Part shown: positions 35,901-50,900 of the stretch, piece after piece
Position numbering within the stretch: position 1 is the first letter of the stretch
Layout: every line of letters starts with the position of its first letter
NCBI GenBank assembly: GCA_032622095.1
Contig: CP136067.1
Span: 81,370,705 to 81,434,704, forward strand
Reading direction: 5' to 3'
From: Siphonodentalium dalli
Taxonomy: Eukaryota; Mollusca; Scaphopoda; Gadilida; Siphonodentaliidae
Length of the DNA stretch: 64,000 bases
The notes under the pieces: model-generated
The model's database searches: none
Told to the model about the DNA's origin: nothing
The model's input: only the letters and a program-made list of their open reading frames with translations
Translations under genes and position numbers: made by a program

Positions 35901-38900
35901 TAGCTAGGTGAGACGTCGGCCAAGTGAAATTGGTCATCACGAGCACTACTCGAGGACGCGATTGATTGTCGTAGATAATTGGCTCTACATTGAACGACGA
36001 ACACCTTAATGTCGCTGCGACATGTCGCTGTCGTGACGGCAGGTGGGAAAAGACCCTAAGTATTTTTATGTATTTTCTATCTATGCTTGTATCAGGAGAG
36101 GGCAAGTTGTAATTCCATAACTTTTTCTCCGATTCCTATATATCTAGATATATTAAACTATGTTTAAAGTAAAGTAACGCTATCTGTGTTTATAATAATT
36201 ACTTTTATTAATCTGGCAGATGTAGCCATTCAGATCCGAACAACCACGATCGTTCCATGTTCCAGCGTTTGCCACATTTCCGCTGATTTCTGCACACGTT
36301 TGCTGAAAGAAATTGAACACATGGCAAGACTAATATAATATATGTGTATTTAGAGTGACTAATAACATAACTTTTTGTTCGAGCCTCATCAACTACACGT
36401 CCCTTTATATATAGTTTGTATATATTTTATATTGGGGAAATTCTTTGTGTAGAAGTTCATTTACTGTAGCGGAACGTTAAACCTCTAGTCTTAAAACCAA
36501 CAGTTTACAATAAATATTTGCTGAGAAACTCAAATAGCAAACCAAGCAGAACATATTAAATTTCCAGCGACTTCCATAATTTTAGACATAATTATACCGT
36601 ATAAACTTAACCTTTATCTAGATAAAAAAAAACTCACTGTATTGCTTTGATGATGGAACATATGGTGTAAATTTGAGGAAGGTGTATGTCTGTGTTCACT
36701 CGGCTGACCTTTATCCCAATTAGTGTAATCGTTGCGAGAGTTGTCTAACCATAACCACGTGTGCGAGGATTTCCGGTTGTTGAAGCCTATCCAGAAAGTT
36801 GATGAGGTCCCCTGTAGGAGGGTGGTTATAACATCTGGAATCGATCACATATAATTGGATGAGGTGTATGATGGTGGTTATAACATCTGGAACCGATAAC
36901 ATAATTAGATGAGGTCCCTTGTAGGAGGGTTCTTATTACATGGTTATGTCGTTTTATGGATTTAAAAAATCCGTGTTCGGGTCTAGTTCGGTTAATCAGG
37001 CGCTAGTTAGCAGCGACAGGCATTTACATATCAACCGGTCAACTCGGCCACCCCTGTGCCAGAAAAGAGAGTAATATATAGCTATCGGGACTTTTTGTCT
37101 TAATGTGGTACAGTTTATCAGATTACAATTGGGAAACATGATGAAAATAGATGGTATTGAGGTGTTAAATCTATGAACATCATCACATATACCCCCTTGT
37201 TTAATTACTGGCAATCAGCATTTACCCCTCTTTTAACTGGTATTCAATATTCACCCATATGTTAACTGGTATTCAGTATTCCCCCTCTGTTAACTTATAT
37301 TCAGTATTCAACCACTGTTAACTGGTATTCAGTATTCACCCTTATGTTAACTGGTATTCAGTATTCACTCCTATGTTAACTGGTATTCAGTATTCACTCC
37401 TATGTTAACTGGTATTCAGTATTCACCCCTATGTTAACTGGTATTCAGTATTCACCCCTATGTTAACTGGTATTCAGTATTCACCCCTATGTTAACTGGT
37501 ATTCAGTATTCACCCCTATGTTAACTGGTATTCAGTATTCACCCTTCTGTTAACTGGTATTCAGTATTCTCCCCTCTGTTAACTGGTATTCAGTATTCAC
37601 CCTTATGTTAACTGGTATTCAGTATTCACTCCTATATTAACTGGTATTCAGTATTCACTCCTATGTTAACTGGTATTCAGTATTCACCCCTATGTTAACT
37701 GGTATTCAGTATTCACCCCTATGTTAACTGGTATTCAGTATTCACCCTTCTGTTAACTGGTATTCAGTATTCTCCCCTCTGTTAACTGGTATTCAGTATT
37801 CACCCTTATGTTAACTGGTATTCAGTATTCACTCCTATATTAACTGGTATTCAGTATTCACTCCTATGTTAACTGGTATTCAGTATTCACTCCTATGTTA
37901 ACTGGTATTCAGTATTCACCCCTATGTTAACTGGTATTCAGTATTCACCCTATGTTAACTGGTATTCAGTATTCACCCCTATATTAACTGGTATTCACTA
38001 TTTACCCCTATGTTAACTGGTATTCACTATTTACCCCTCTGTTAACTGGTATTCAGTATTCACCCTTCTGTTAACTGGTATTCAGTATTCACCCTTCTGT
38101 TAACTGGTATTCAGTATTCACCCCGCTGTTAACTGGTATTCAGTATTCACCCCGCTGTTAACTGGTATTCAGTATTCACCCCTATGCTAACTGGTATTCT
38201 GTATTCACCCCTATATTAACTGGTATTCAGTATTCACCCTTCTGTTAACTGGTATTCAGTATTCTCCCTTCTGTTAACTGGTATTCTGTATTCACCCCTA
38301 TGTTAACTGGTATTCTGTATTCACCCCTCTGTTAACTGGAATTCAGTATTCACCCCTCTGTTAACTGGTATTCAGTATTCTCCCTTCTGTTAACTGGTAT
38401 TCACTATTTACCCCTATGTTAACTGGTATTCAGTATTCACCCCTATGCTAACTGGTATTCAGTATTCACCCCTAAGTTAACTGCTATTCATGCAGTATTC
38501 ACCCTGTTAACTGGTATTCAGTATTCACCCCTCTGTTAACTGGAATTCAGTATTCACCCCTCTGTTAACTTGCATTCGTGATTCAGGGGGTGCACGACAC
38601 CCTCCTGTGTGAGAAGTTCTAGGTATACATGCACTACTCGGTATAGGTCGAGTCTTCATTAAATTTTGTTGTGTGGCTTCTGAATTTGGAATTCAGAATT
38701 GCAAGATCTGCATTGACACCTGTCAATGATAAGGTGAAAAATGCTGTACACAAATGCTTGAATACTAATAAACGACACGAATAGATCATTATACAATGCT
38801 ACCCAAACTATGAAAGTAATTGTTGACTTGGAATTCATGGTCAACTAACCACATTTTGTCAGACCAGTTTACTGTCAATCAACCACGTGCATTGTCTACC

Positions 38901-41900
38901 GACAGTTCTGATCATCCGTATAGCCACTCTTAAAAAAGATATGACCAGCACTGAATGTAAATTGTTTATTTGGTCTCTCCATAAAAGAAACCAACGTAAT
39001 TAGCGTCACAAAGAAGTAGTCCGATTGTAATAACAACTGTATTCGTATTTCAATTGTGGAAATGAATGAATGATGGAATGAAGAACGTATGAATAAATCA
39101 AACAATATAGGTATATTAGGGCTAACCATTTTCGATGACGGAGTGTATGCTGACCAGTGAAGCACCAGCCGCTATCTGCTGACACATGCTGATGGCTGTA
39201 GTGTAGTTCACCTTCGCTGTAGCTGTCTTTCCTCCCACCGAATAACACTTGTTGCCTGGAAAACAAATATCATATTATTGGACTCCCAAATTAAAATAAC
39301 CATTGTTGGCAAACAAGGTAAGTCACATAATGATCCTGGCATATTTGAGAGATATTATTTATTATTTTTCACAACTTCGTAAACTATGTTCATTTTCATA
39401 TCTAATCATATATTCTTATAGGCGTACTGGGGGCCTCGGTGGCTCAGTCGGTTAGGGGTCAACTCCAAGCCATCTCGCCCTCCAGCGCTGGCGATGAGGG
39501 TCCACATCCTGGTATTAAAACCAGGCGACAGACACAAAAATAGATAGTACGAGAGATGAATGGTTCATATTCCTTGCTTCTAACACAAAAGTATACAATG
39601 TGCCAGTTTTGAACAGTTGCCCACTGTTATACAAGTACATTTTATCTGGCGTTTACATGCACTGGATGCTGCTTCCGTTATTATTGATCTATGCAGATAA
39701 GCGGAATATACTGAGTACATTGCTCCTGAGATTGAATAGTCTCACATGACTTCTGGTTAAGGCAATGAAAGATGCACCACCAGCATAAATTATATATCTG
39801 CACGAGTTACGAACAACGTGACATTCAACAATATTTCTATCACATTCGTCAATAAACACAAAGAGCCATGGCAATATACAGTAATATTATTACTGGAAGA
39901 GCTATAAATATACAGTAATATTATTACTGGAAGAGCTATAAATATACAGTAATATTATTACTGGAAGAGCTATAAATATAAAGTAATATTATTACTGGAA
40001 GAGCTATAAATATACAGTAATATTATTACTGGAAGAGCTATAACTGATTTGATCCAGAAAATTGAGCTTGTATTTTGATGTACATTCTGATACATACCGA
40101 ATCCCACAAATCCGTTGGGGCATCCTCCGGATATAACAGATGGGGTCTGAGTAACAACAGGGCCGGTCGACTGTTTACATACGTAACCCCTCTGTTCCCC
40201 ACAATTATTGTCGTTCCAGTATCCTGCCGGAAGATACAAATATACTCATATACAACACCAGTTAGAAGATATGATAATGCAATGCATTCTGCACGGTTGG
40301 TGCTAGCTCACATGTTCAAAACTACACCGTGACACATCGTCCGCTCGTTGCAGGTTCGTGGATATTTTCGAGTGCAAAAATAGCATTTGCTGAACCACAC
40401 CAAGACAAAGTATGTAAATGTTGTAGTTGAAATAAGATCTTTATTTGAAATATGTGTATGCCAAACATCTGCTGTACAGTGCATCGATATAATTTTAAAT
40501 TTAAACAATATTCACAACATTTGATTAACATGCCACGTATTATCAAATCCGAATCACTACTCTTGGTTGGACAGTCCAGCCGAACCAGTTTCACGCGAAC
40601 TTACCATCGATAGTCCTCATCTCGACACATTGCTCTCCTGAGAATCCGTCATTTGGTTCGTTTTTGTTCCAGTTAGTGTAATCTTCAGCTGTGCCATCAA
40701 CCCACCTATATAGCAGAAGTTAAACGTTTAGCGCAACGGTTCTAATTTCCCTTCTCCCTCATATCTCTGCATGCTTCCTGTTGTATTAAACAATAGTCAA
40801 TATACGCACAGAGCAAACACCATTTCATTTTGAAGGAAACGTTATAAACCATGTTTTATCTTTCGAAACAGTCAACAGTCAGTATACTGCATAGTTGTAT
40901 TAATTCAGATTCTCCATTAAAAGAACATTTGTCATTATAAAAAATTATATCGCGCTATTTCAGAGTAACTACTTATATTACATACACATACTCACTTCAT
41001 GAATATAACGTGTTTACTCACTTCAAGAATAACGTACTTACACGTATTTGGATAATCCAAGCACATTCAAACCTGTCCACACCCCGTTCACCGAGAATCT
41101 GGCCGTCTGAAAAATAAGAGATGGATTCATTATCGACACACACTGCCCAGATCAGTTTACAACATTATCATTCAAACAAGGTTTAGAACAAAAAACCCCG
41201 AAAAATATGCAGCTTTTAAATAAGGATATGATGACAATTTTCCCTGTCAAAACATAACCGATGTACTTATGCCGCTAATCGATGAACACAATAGTTGACC
41301 GCCTCTTTGGTAATCTAACTGATTTATTGATTCAACAACTTATAGTTGGGTGGTTGTATTGTCTACTGACAACTTGATGGCAGCAGAACCTGGTCAATCA
41401 TGTTGTAAGACACAGATACCTTATTTCCAAGCCAACCTCACACGTGATACAGTTTGTGTATTCTTAATAATCATGCATGGTATAACGGTCTCGTGTCTCT
41501 TAGTTTAAACATGTTACTCTCACATTTCTTGAAGTGATTAGCGCTGCATCCTCTGTACGAATACGGTTCGCAATATAATACACACAAAATAATGCCATGT
41601 TAGAAACAGTATTACTTCGTTATAGTTGGCAATAACCAGCATATTTCTAGTATATGTGAAACAGGTAAACGATGTTTCCCTGGCATCCATTTAAGAATTA
41701 CTGTATATCAAGAGAATGTATTTAGTGTAAACAATATTTTACTATGAAGAACTAGCACATATAAGACATAATATAAAGATATTAACAACTCAACACGTGG
41801 CCATTTCATTGGTATATTTATATTGCATCATGGTCTGATTGCGCCTGAATGATGAATTGCCTGTTCCACAAGCACCCGCAACCAACCCCGCGGCCAATTG

Positions 41901-44900
41901 CTGCATGTCCGCCACATCCCCCACACACACTCACATATCTGGCATGCATGGGTATACGAGAGCATAAATTTTGTTTAGGCTTTTTGGTTCACGCCTTACA
42001 GTTCATAACCATATTATATGTCGGTTAACTCGTTTTGTATCGTCGAATGTATATTTGTGTATCATGCAAACTATACCATTCCCAGTATGACGTTGTTCTC
42101 GTTCATACTATGTATGCTGGTCAGGTAACCACCCTTCTTCTTGCAGTCGTCGCGGGCAGAGTACCAGTCTTTCGGTGTGTCCGTTGCCCAGTAACAGGAT
42201 CCGTTGTAGTAGCCCCACTTTAGAGGACCAGAGCCGCACTGTGGAGCTGAAATGTTGCAAACGCGATGTCAAACAAGTCACCTGGTTAACATGTGTGTAA
42301 AACAAGGACAGCAGGGAGAAGCTCTTGTGGATCGAGATAAATTGTTCCGACCCAATCCGCCCTCATGAAATCCAATTAAGAAGGGTAGCAATCAATTTCC
42401 TTAGTAGTCTATTCAAACAATTGTTATCAAGTATGACAACTGTGTTTTTTTTTACTAAATTTGTTGACAGCAGTAAGTATACAATTATGCATTAATGCTT
42501 CGCCATACAGTTCCCATTTTCTATTTTTCGGGGGACATTCTCGCGAATGTAGGGTTTCTGTAATTGATGTCCATTGCTCTGGGGGTTATATACTGCTCCA
42601 TTTGGGCTAACGATGGCTCCACTGGAGTTTTCAAATGGAGAGGCATTGCATATCCGTGAAATTGTGAACATCAGCCAAAAAATGTAACTACCATCTACTG
42701 GTTAACAAGTCAATTTATATCATAGTTGCGTGGTCATTGAACACTTGTTATAAAGGGAATATATGAAATGGCACAGCAGCAATAGCGGTACAAATAATGA
42801 CCGCACTTCTTGATTTATGTAAATCTGTAGAGCAAAGCGACGCTGTTGATTGTAGAACAAGGTGCTATTTTTTATCAGGATCGTTTAGGTGGAGTTTACA
42901 TACTCGTAATTTTGTTGCAGGCATTTCGATACCAAACGTTATAATGTGCGGCTTGTGCCATAAAATGGATGCAAATAATCTTATAACATGCATCTCTGCC
43001 ACAGCTATCTACGTGAACAATAACATTTCCTTAGTTCCACGTGCAGAATACCACCTAAATTTGCCTGAAATAGCATGCAATTATCTCGTAAGAATCAATC
43101 ACGCATGTGCATGTATTTGAAGGCAAATGTTATCACGATGTACCGTTACATGTGGAACTACATTTTTACTTCGCATGTTAGATTAGGTAAAGATGCATTT
43201 TATGAGCATGTCGTCGTTCCTATTCTGACACCATGTGGTTTCTATGAAGAAATGTCTGAAAAACGTACCAGGCAAACTTGGCAGTGTGTCAATGTACAAT
43301 AAGGCCTTTTGGCAAAACTACCGCAGGACAACTTGGCAGCAGACGCAGATCTATGAAGAAACACTTACATGACGTTTGCGTACTGGGCTTCACCGTGCTG
43401 CTGGGTTGTACTTGCTGTCCTGTAAAATCCAAATAGTAAAATTATGCCCGCAATTTTAGCATATTGACAATTGTGTACATGTTCGCATCTGCTCGGTAGT
43501 CGTTATATGTGTGCAACAATGCTCATAATGGCTCATGAATGTAAATCGAAGTCATCAGAACAGATACATTACATTAATAATGACACTCTGCACAGAACAC
43601 CAAGAACCTTTCCAACATATACAACTACTAGCAGGTGGATCCGACTTCGCCCGGGCTGTTTCCACTCTGCTTTTCGGCGAATTGCGCGATTTGACCTTGA
43701 ATTTTCCATTTTGAAGGTCAAGGTCAGGTGGGGTCACGATTTGACTCGTCCAAAACACTGCCCGGACAAAGTACCCGACAAAAGTACCCGTCGAAATCCA
43801 TCCGGTTTTACCCGATTTGACCTCGAATTGATCATTTTGAAGGTCGGGGTCAGGATTTGACCCGTCCAAAACACCCAGTGGACAAAAGTAACCCTATGTA
43901 TCAAATTTCATGGAAATCCCATAAAAATTAGCGATTTGACCTTGAATTGACCCGATTTCAAGGCCAAGATCACGTCGCACGGGCAAACGAATAGGTATCC
44001 CTAGACACTAATTTTCCTCGAAATCCCGTGATACTCGGGCGTTTGACCTTGAAATGACCCGATTTCAAGGTCAATGTTACGTCGCACGGGTAAATTAATA
44101 GGCCCATGCCACTTCCCGGCCGAAAGTATCCCACATACCAAGTTTCATCGAAATCGGCTCGGCCGTTTTCAAGCCAATCGCGAACACACAGACAGACAGA
44201 CAGACACACACACCCACACACACAGATCTTCCAAAAATATATAATAGACTAGCCGATGAGCCCGACGTTGTCCGGGCTATTCAAAAACCAAATTTCAAGT
44301 CGATAGCTCTACTCGTTTCCAATATCTGGTCTGCGCATGCGCGAAGCTGGCGTCGCACGGGCTCGGCGACCCGATAACATTCGTATCCGGGGCAAGATAC
44401 ATTCACATACCAAATTTCAAGTCGATAGCTCCACCCGTTTCCGAGATCTCGTCTGCGCATGCGCGAAGCTGGAGTCGCACGGGCTCGGTGACCCGATAAA
44501 ATTCGTATCCGGGGCAAGATACATTCACATAGCAAATTTCAAGTCGATAGCTCCACTCGTTTCCGAGATGTCGTCTGCGCATGCGCGAAGCGGGCGCCGC
44601 ACGGGCTCGCCAATACGACAACGACGACCGCCTGGTCAAACTACACACACGTACCAAGTTTCGTCCCGATCGGTCGAGAATCGTAGATTTGTATAAATGA
44701 CAGACAAACATACAGACAGACAGACAGACAGACAGAGGTCTTCAAAATATATATGAGATTTTTGAATAATGCAGTGTATGAAACAAGACATTGACACCAA
44801 ACACCCATCTGTCAGTTAAAGATATAACTACTATATATAATGAACAATCCAGATTTTCATGACTTGAAATTAAGTAAAAATCAATGTAAAACATCAATTG

Positions 44901-47900
44901 GAGGCATACTTTCTTGCAAGAATATGTTGTGGTTGGAATGGATGACTATAATGACCGATCATTTCAAATGACGATACGGATTATGATCACCATTTCGACC
45001 AATTGCTAACTACGGATTAAATGTCTACATGTAAAACGCACCTCGAGGCACCTTGCATATGAAATACCGCGCTGTGAAGCAGTTATTATCGTTCCATGAT
45101 CCTTCCCAACTGACGTACTCTGCGCAGTCCTCATTGTGGTTGGCGTCGTTTGGTTCCCCCGACGACCAGTTAGTGTACAGGTTAGCAGTACCATCACTCC
45201 ATTTGTAACCTGTATGACGAAATAATCACACATGAGTGGATGGTGTGTCTTTCCCTTAAACTTTCTGGATTGCAGTTGGGGTATAACATTTTGAGGAGCA
45301 TATGTAACTAACATTCTTCCTCAATATGCAGGGCTGGGCCTGTAAAACAAAGTTCGTACGCAGGGGTGAACACAAATTCCGCTCAACCGGGGACCCCATG
45401 ACAATTAGAACTTTCATCATCATACTTAATAATGGCTAAAGTATGCAAATTTATCAGTGATAGACTATGTGATGTAGATAAATAGAGGATATCCACACTT
45501 TTTCAGTGGATATTGGTTATATCTCATGAGTGATGACAAAACATTGAATTTCCACGAGTGGCTTTATCCACGAGTGGAAATTCAAATGTTTTGTCATCAC
45601 GAATGAGATTTAACCCATATCCACTGAAAAAGTGTGGATATTCTGTTTATTATATACTTTAGTCAATACATCAGAAATTTCAAGCTGATATCACTCACTA
45701 GTGGGATATCACTTATATCTCACTGCTAAAACCTTATAATTCATGAGCAAGTATATAATAAAGTTATTTATCTGTTAACGTTAACCGTTTAGCGGATATC
45801 ATATTTGCCAGTGTATACCTGTCTTAGAATACCAAGATTTGACTTAACAAATTTGCAACTCAAATTTTGATTCAAAGTTGAATGGTATACTTTTGATGAT
45901 TTTTATCGTTAGTAACAATTATTTGCATGTGAATGAGATTGTTCTGTCTTGTGTTATTTATAGAATTTAATGTGGTATAGAATATCTATATTGTGTACGT
46001 GTGCATGTAATTGCCCACTTCAATTTTGATGGCCAATGTGTGCATATTTAAACAGAGAATGTTTCAAGTAAAAGTTTACATATTATTTAAATAATTGATC
46101 TATCTTGGCTCAGGACCACCCACCCAGTGGCGCGGAAATTTCGTCAGACACCACCCCCCCCCCCCCCCCCGGCTGAATAATTTGAAAAATGTTGCTATTC
46201 ATTTGTGATGTGTGTCGGCTTTTCTGTTGAAAATACTTTAAGTGAAATTTGTAAAACACCATGTTTCTCAGCTTGTTTTTGTATAGCTATAATATAAACT
46301 GACTTCAAAACGAGTTTCATACAACTTTTGTTATGTCGTCCTGCTAATTTGATATGATGTTGGTGGGTTCTGCTGAATTACTATGATGCTGGTGGATCAA
46401 AGCGATGCTGTTAAGAAATTGTACCGTCATTTGTCTCAAGTTGTCATTTTCGTTGCATTTGGATTACCTGGACGAATCGAGGAAAAAAACATACTGTGTT
46501 TAAACCGTCAAAAATATATGTTTAAAAATATATAAATAATGACTGCTTATTGTTGCAAACCGACCAAGACCTCATTCTGCAAATGACAGACACACTATTT
46601 CAAGGCTTGAAACCGACCAAAATCAAAAGTTCTATTCCTGTCGTTTTACAAACACCAGCGCAGCCATTATTGAAATATCTTTAAATGTATATGTTATTTT
46701 TACCCTTTCAGTGCCAGGGGCCGATCTCATCGGACCTAATTTACGGTCTGTAAAATCTTCCCTTTTTTGGGTATGCTTAAGCATGCTATAGCGAATTTAA
46801 AAACAAACTGGATAAAACCTTAGGGGCATGTTATAACTCAAAACTATCACCAAGTATTCATAGTAATAATTTTGATGCCCATGAAAAACGTAAGATTCCC
46901 TGGCACTAAACCTACAAAATAAGTCTGTTAAAGAATATAAGAAAAAATTATTAAAATTGTAAAAAAAATTGTAAAAACAATAACAAATGATGAAACATTG
47001 TTAGGCCAATATATAAGAGAAAGCATTGGCAAAGGGTATATGGGTTGATACAAAAAACGTACCTGGCACTGAAAGGGTTAAACCGCTCGGATCAGCCATG
47101 TGAACACCGCGAAATTTACTACATTAGACAACCCAAGGAGGGGTGCAAATTTAATTTCTCAAACTTGGATTTTTTTGGTCTGGTTCGAGGAAAGGATTGC
47201 AGTTACAATTTCAAGCCGGACATCCTCTAGTAAACGCATGAATCTAATGCGCTACCCTTCTACGGAAGCAGGGATCTGTGAAAGCGCTCGTGTTGAAAAA
47301 CCTCCCGCAAAACGGATATATTCTATCCACGCCCCTGATGCCGACGTTTCATGATACTGAATTATGAGCCTCACCTCCCTCATTACTCTGGTCGTTCAGT
47401 CCAATCCAAAAGCCAGCAGTGTAGCGTCTGCAAACAAAAAGCATCTTCAACATTACGAATAATGTGCTAACCCTTTATTTACTTAAATACATATTATGAA
47501 CTTGTTCTGGTGCGTGAAACTGATCAGTTAGTATCCACGCGCTATGCCAACTGGGGGAATGTAGCATTCTACTAATATCGCCAAAATCTGAAGAAAATCG
47601 AGCGTACCACTCGAAAGAAAACATCGTCTGAACTACGCTCAAATGTAAATATTTACTACTCGATTCGGGACGCATCTATCGGCGATAAACTAACGAAAAC
47701 GATTTCGCTATCCAGAGTCACTACATTTAACTAATATATAAGAATGGCGGTGTGTGCTGTAAATTTGGATATAATATTTGTTAAAATTACTACTTTGAAC
47801 AAGATTATTCTCCATTTATATTTGATCATCATGCCGGAGTGTTTCACATCACTTTAAAGTGTTGTCCCGTCAGTTATCAGATTATTGTTCATATTGTCTA

Positions 47901-50900
47901 TTATCTATTTGGAGGGGCGTTCGAGAAATATGGGCAGAGGATGGAAAGACGAAAAGATAATACAAGTGCAGAAGAATTCATTGGTGGCAAATGTTCAAGT
48001 GGTAAGTTCAACCATGTTTCTTAAAGGGTACATCCTGTACACTAAATTTGTGTTCTATGAACGATGTAAACAACGTGGTAATTTTTTTTTTTTTATGAAA
48101 ATGACTCAAGTAATAAACTCATTTTCATTATAATGACCATGGTGTTTGAATCGGTCACAGTGCACACGAGTGTATTTAGAATTAATCCATGGCTCAAATT
48201 CATTCATTTGTTGTATATATTATGTTGAGTATAAAAGTAGATGGTTCAATAAAAGGCCTGATTTAGTGTACAGTACCTCTAAGTGAATTACTAATCAAAG
48301 AGTAGTTAGTAAGAAAGCGTTAACTTGATATGTCTAATTTTAAACTCGATATTATGTATACGTGCATGTAATTTGTAAACATTTGACAGATAGTAGGGAA
48401 ATATTCGACGTTGGTCTAAAAACAAATGTCACAACTAAATAATGGTTGAAATATCAAAATATCAGAACATATTCAATCTACTTTTGGTCTGAGTTCCAAC
48501 TAATGTTACATAATTTGTACAAAGTTTTGTGGGATTAAGACACCTAACCGATGTCACCAGTTCCCTGCGATGTATGATTCAAGTTTACTTCAGCTCATAT
48601 GAACAATGGAATCAGGTCGGCTCAAACATAGACCAACACACCATTTTGGTTTTAACATAGGCCAAATAGATGCTGCCACTGTTGTATGTATCGGTCGTGT
48701 TACTGCCAACTCACTTGAGTAGCTGTTTGCTGATAAAGTTGTTTTCGTCGGTGCTGTGAATGCTTGCTAGGTAACCCCCGTAACCATGACAGAAGTCATC
48801 CGCCTCTTGCCATATCTTCTTGTATCCGAACACGAATGGCTGCAAGCAATATTGTACCAAATGAACCAAACCCGTCCTTTATTCTCTGCCCAATGAACAT
48901 ACGTAAATACGTTATAAACAGGACATTTACCAGCCTCAATGCAGATACATTCAGGAGATTATATGTAACTAAATATTGAATATTTCAACACGCCTCTCTT
49001 CTCAATTAACAGTGCATTTCTTTGTAGAGAATATGGTCCCCAGCTGAGAAAATTCGAATACAGACAACTGTTTATAAAGTTGAACATGAAGTCCGTTAAA
49101 TATAAACGATTTAGAAGCGACCTCATCCAGTTTTATAGATATTTGGAAACTTATACAATGTTAACACAGAACAGTTCGTTTGTGAATCACAATATAACTC
49201 AACACGTTGACATAGCAAGAAACTACAGTAAGTTGTGTCATTCCAATAAAGGACATTGGTAAATAGTTCGTCGCGTTGTGATAAATTGGAAAAACCTGTC
49301 ATATTTTATTGACGACGCACAATCACTAACGTACTTCATTCGAGTGATCGACTCATATTTCTATAACCTGAAGTATGAGTATGATGGTATGCAATTCGCA
49401 TCTATTTATGTTAACATTTTCGCATACCTACATTTTTTAAAGTCATATTTGTAAATGCAACTTTGAAACCTTGTTATAGGGATCTTCAAATCTAAAAATT
49501 GCAGTACACGCTGCTGCATTTCTGTCTTTTGTTCGACAGTGGCTAGCACCATGCTTGCAGGTCAGCAAAGTTTTTTTCTGGGAGATAGACACATCTGAAG
49601 CAAGTAAGCTTATAGTTTGGCATAATTACTCACTCGATAACAGAAGCCGTTGAAGATGGTCCATCCTTTGACACACGGTGTGGATGATGATGGAAGGGTT
49701 GGAATTGGTGTTGTGAATCCAGTCCGGGGAATTTCGCAAATATAACCAGTCATAGTATCACACCCGAGATTAACCCACAGACCAAGTTGCATCCCAGTGT
49801 TCATAGCAACACATGTCCGGCGTTCGTTACCTGGAATAACAGCGCAGATTGATCAAGAAATGTGTTTTATTTTCACGATATTCTTCCGGCAATTTTAATA
49901 GTTGGTTTACGAACATATTTATTTATGGAGGAAGGAGGAAAACGAAACAATACTTTAACTGGTGTATGGAAATCTCATATCTTCACTTGAAGATACACCC
50001 ACCATGCAATTCGAACATATACACATTATATATACACAACAGAAACCGTAATATCGTATTCGTCATTTCCAATTTAAATCTCAGAGTTTAAACGGGGTTT
50101 AAAGGGGTTTAAACTGGCATTGGTGGTTTAGCCAAACCGTTGTAATGGGACGTTTGTTGTCGATCAGTAGCGAGCTGTTTCGGCGAGATATGCATGCAAT
50201 CAAACTACCATGCAGTTACAAGGTGGATCACAAGTAGGCCGGTAGATGCCACACACTCAAGCAACGCGAACAAGACACGTTTATAACAATTAGCGTGTAT
50301 ATAAATGAATCAATTGTGATATACCAAGCCACCATTCTCACTTTATAGACACACCGTCAATGTGGATTATTAACAGCTCCACCAATTGAACTGGTTATAT
50401 AACAATCAATATAAACCGCGGCCCAGCAAATATGAATTCGTCATCTCAAGTCTCGGCTTCCTAAACCACGTTTCGATGGACCGATGAGCGATACAGTTTA
50501 ATGGCCGGTTTAAGGTTTAAACACGTAAATTAAATATCGCAATTGACGAAACACTTATCCCCACACACATTACATGTGTACACGCATCTCACTTAGAAGT
50601 TTCCTACCAGTAAGGTGTGCTCTTTATTATCGATTTTCGCTGTCGATAGAATGCGGTGGTCCGCATCAGGCAAGTACAATTGTTTAGCTTGACGATGTAG
50701 CTCAGGGTCATTATTCATAGATTTGTTGGGGCCTATCTGTTGCGTTTGGGAAGTATCCCATGCTGTGGGTACGTCATATGGTCATTCTATCCGCCATGAT
50801 CCCTTATATGATTAATGTACGTGCGTGACCTCAGAAAAGTCAGTTTTATAGATGCTTTTATTTGGAGACCTAATTTCTGTGAATTGTTACACCGTCAGAA

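Noticed and set aside
36812..36815. cag at 36814-36812 as the acceptor of exon 18
   Set aside because: It is the nearest AG to the conserved WIGF strand, but it breaks phase with exon 17. The upstream cag ending at 36835 restores phase and supplies plausible CTLD residues.
37215..38575. CRISPR-like array
   Set aside because: The 29-bp units are contiguous with no unique spacers, and the genome is eukaryotic.
39440..39510. Functional tRNA gene
   Set aside because: The A box is good but the B box is weak and cloverleaf stems do not pair convincingly. A SINE fragment is preferred.
42797..43302. 107- and 75-codon plus-strand frames as an intronic gene
   Set aside because: No motif, no splice or start context, and composition like the surrounding intron.
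44337..44711. Overlapping ~100-codon frames on both strands
   Set aside because: They fall in the direct repeats of a non-coding Helitron-like element and show no family motif.
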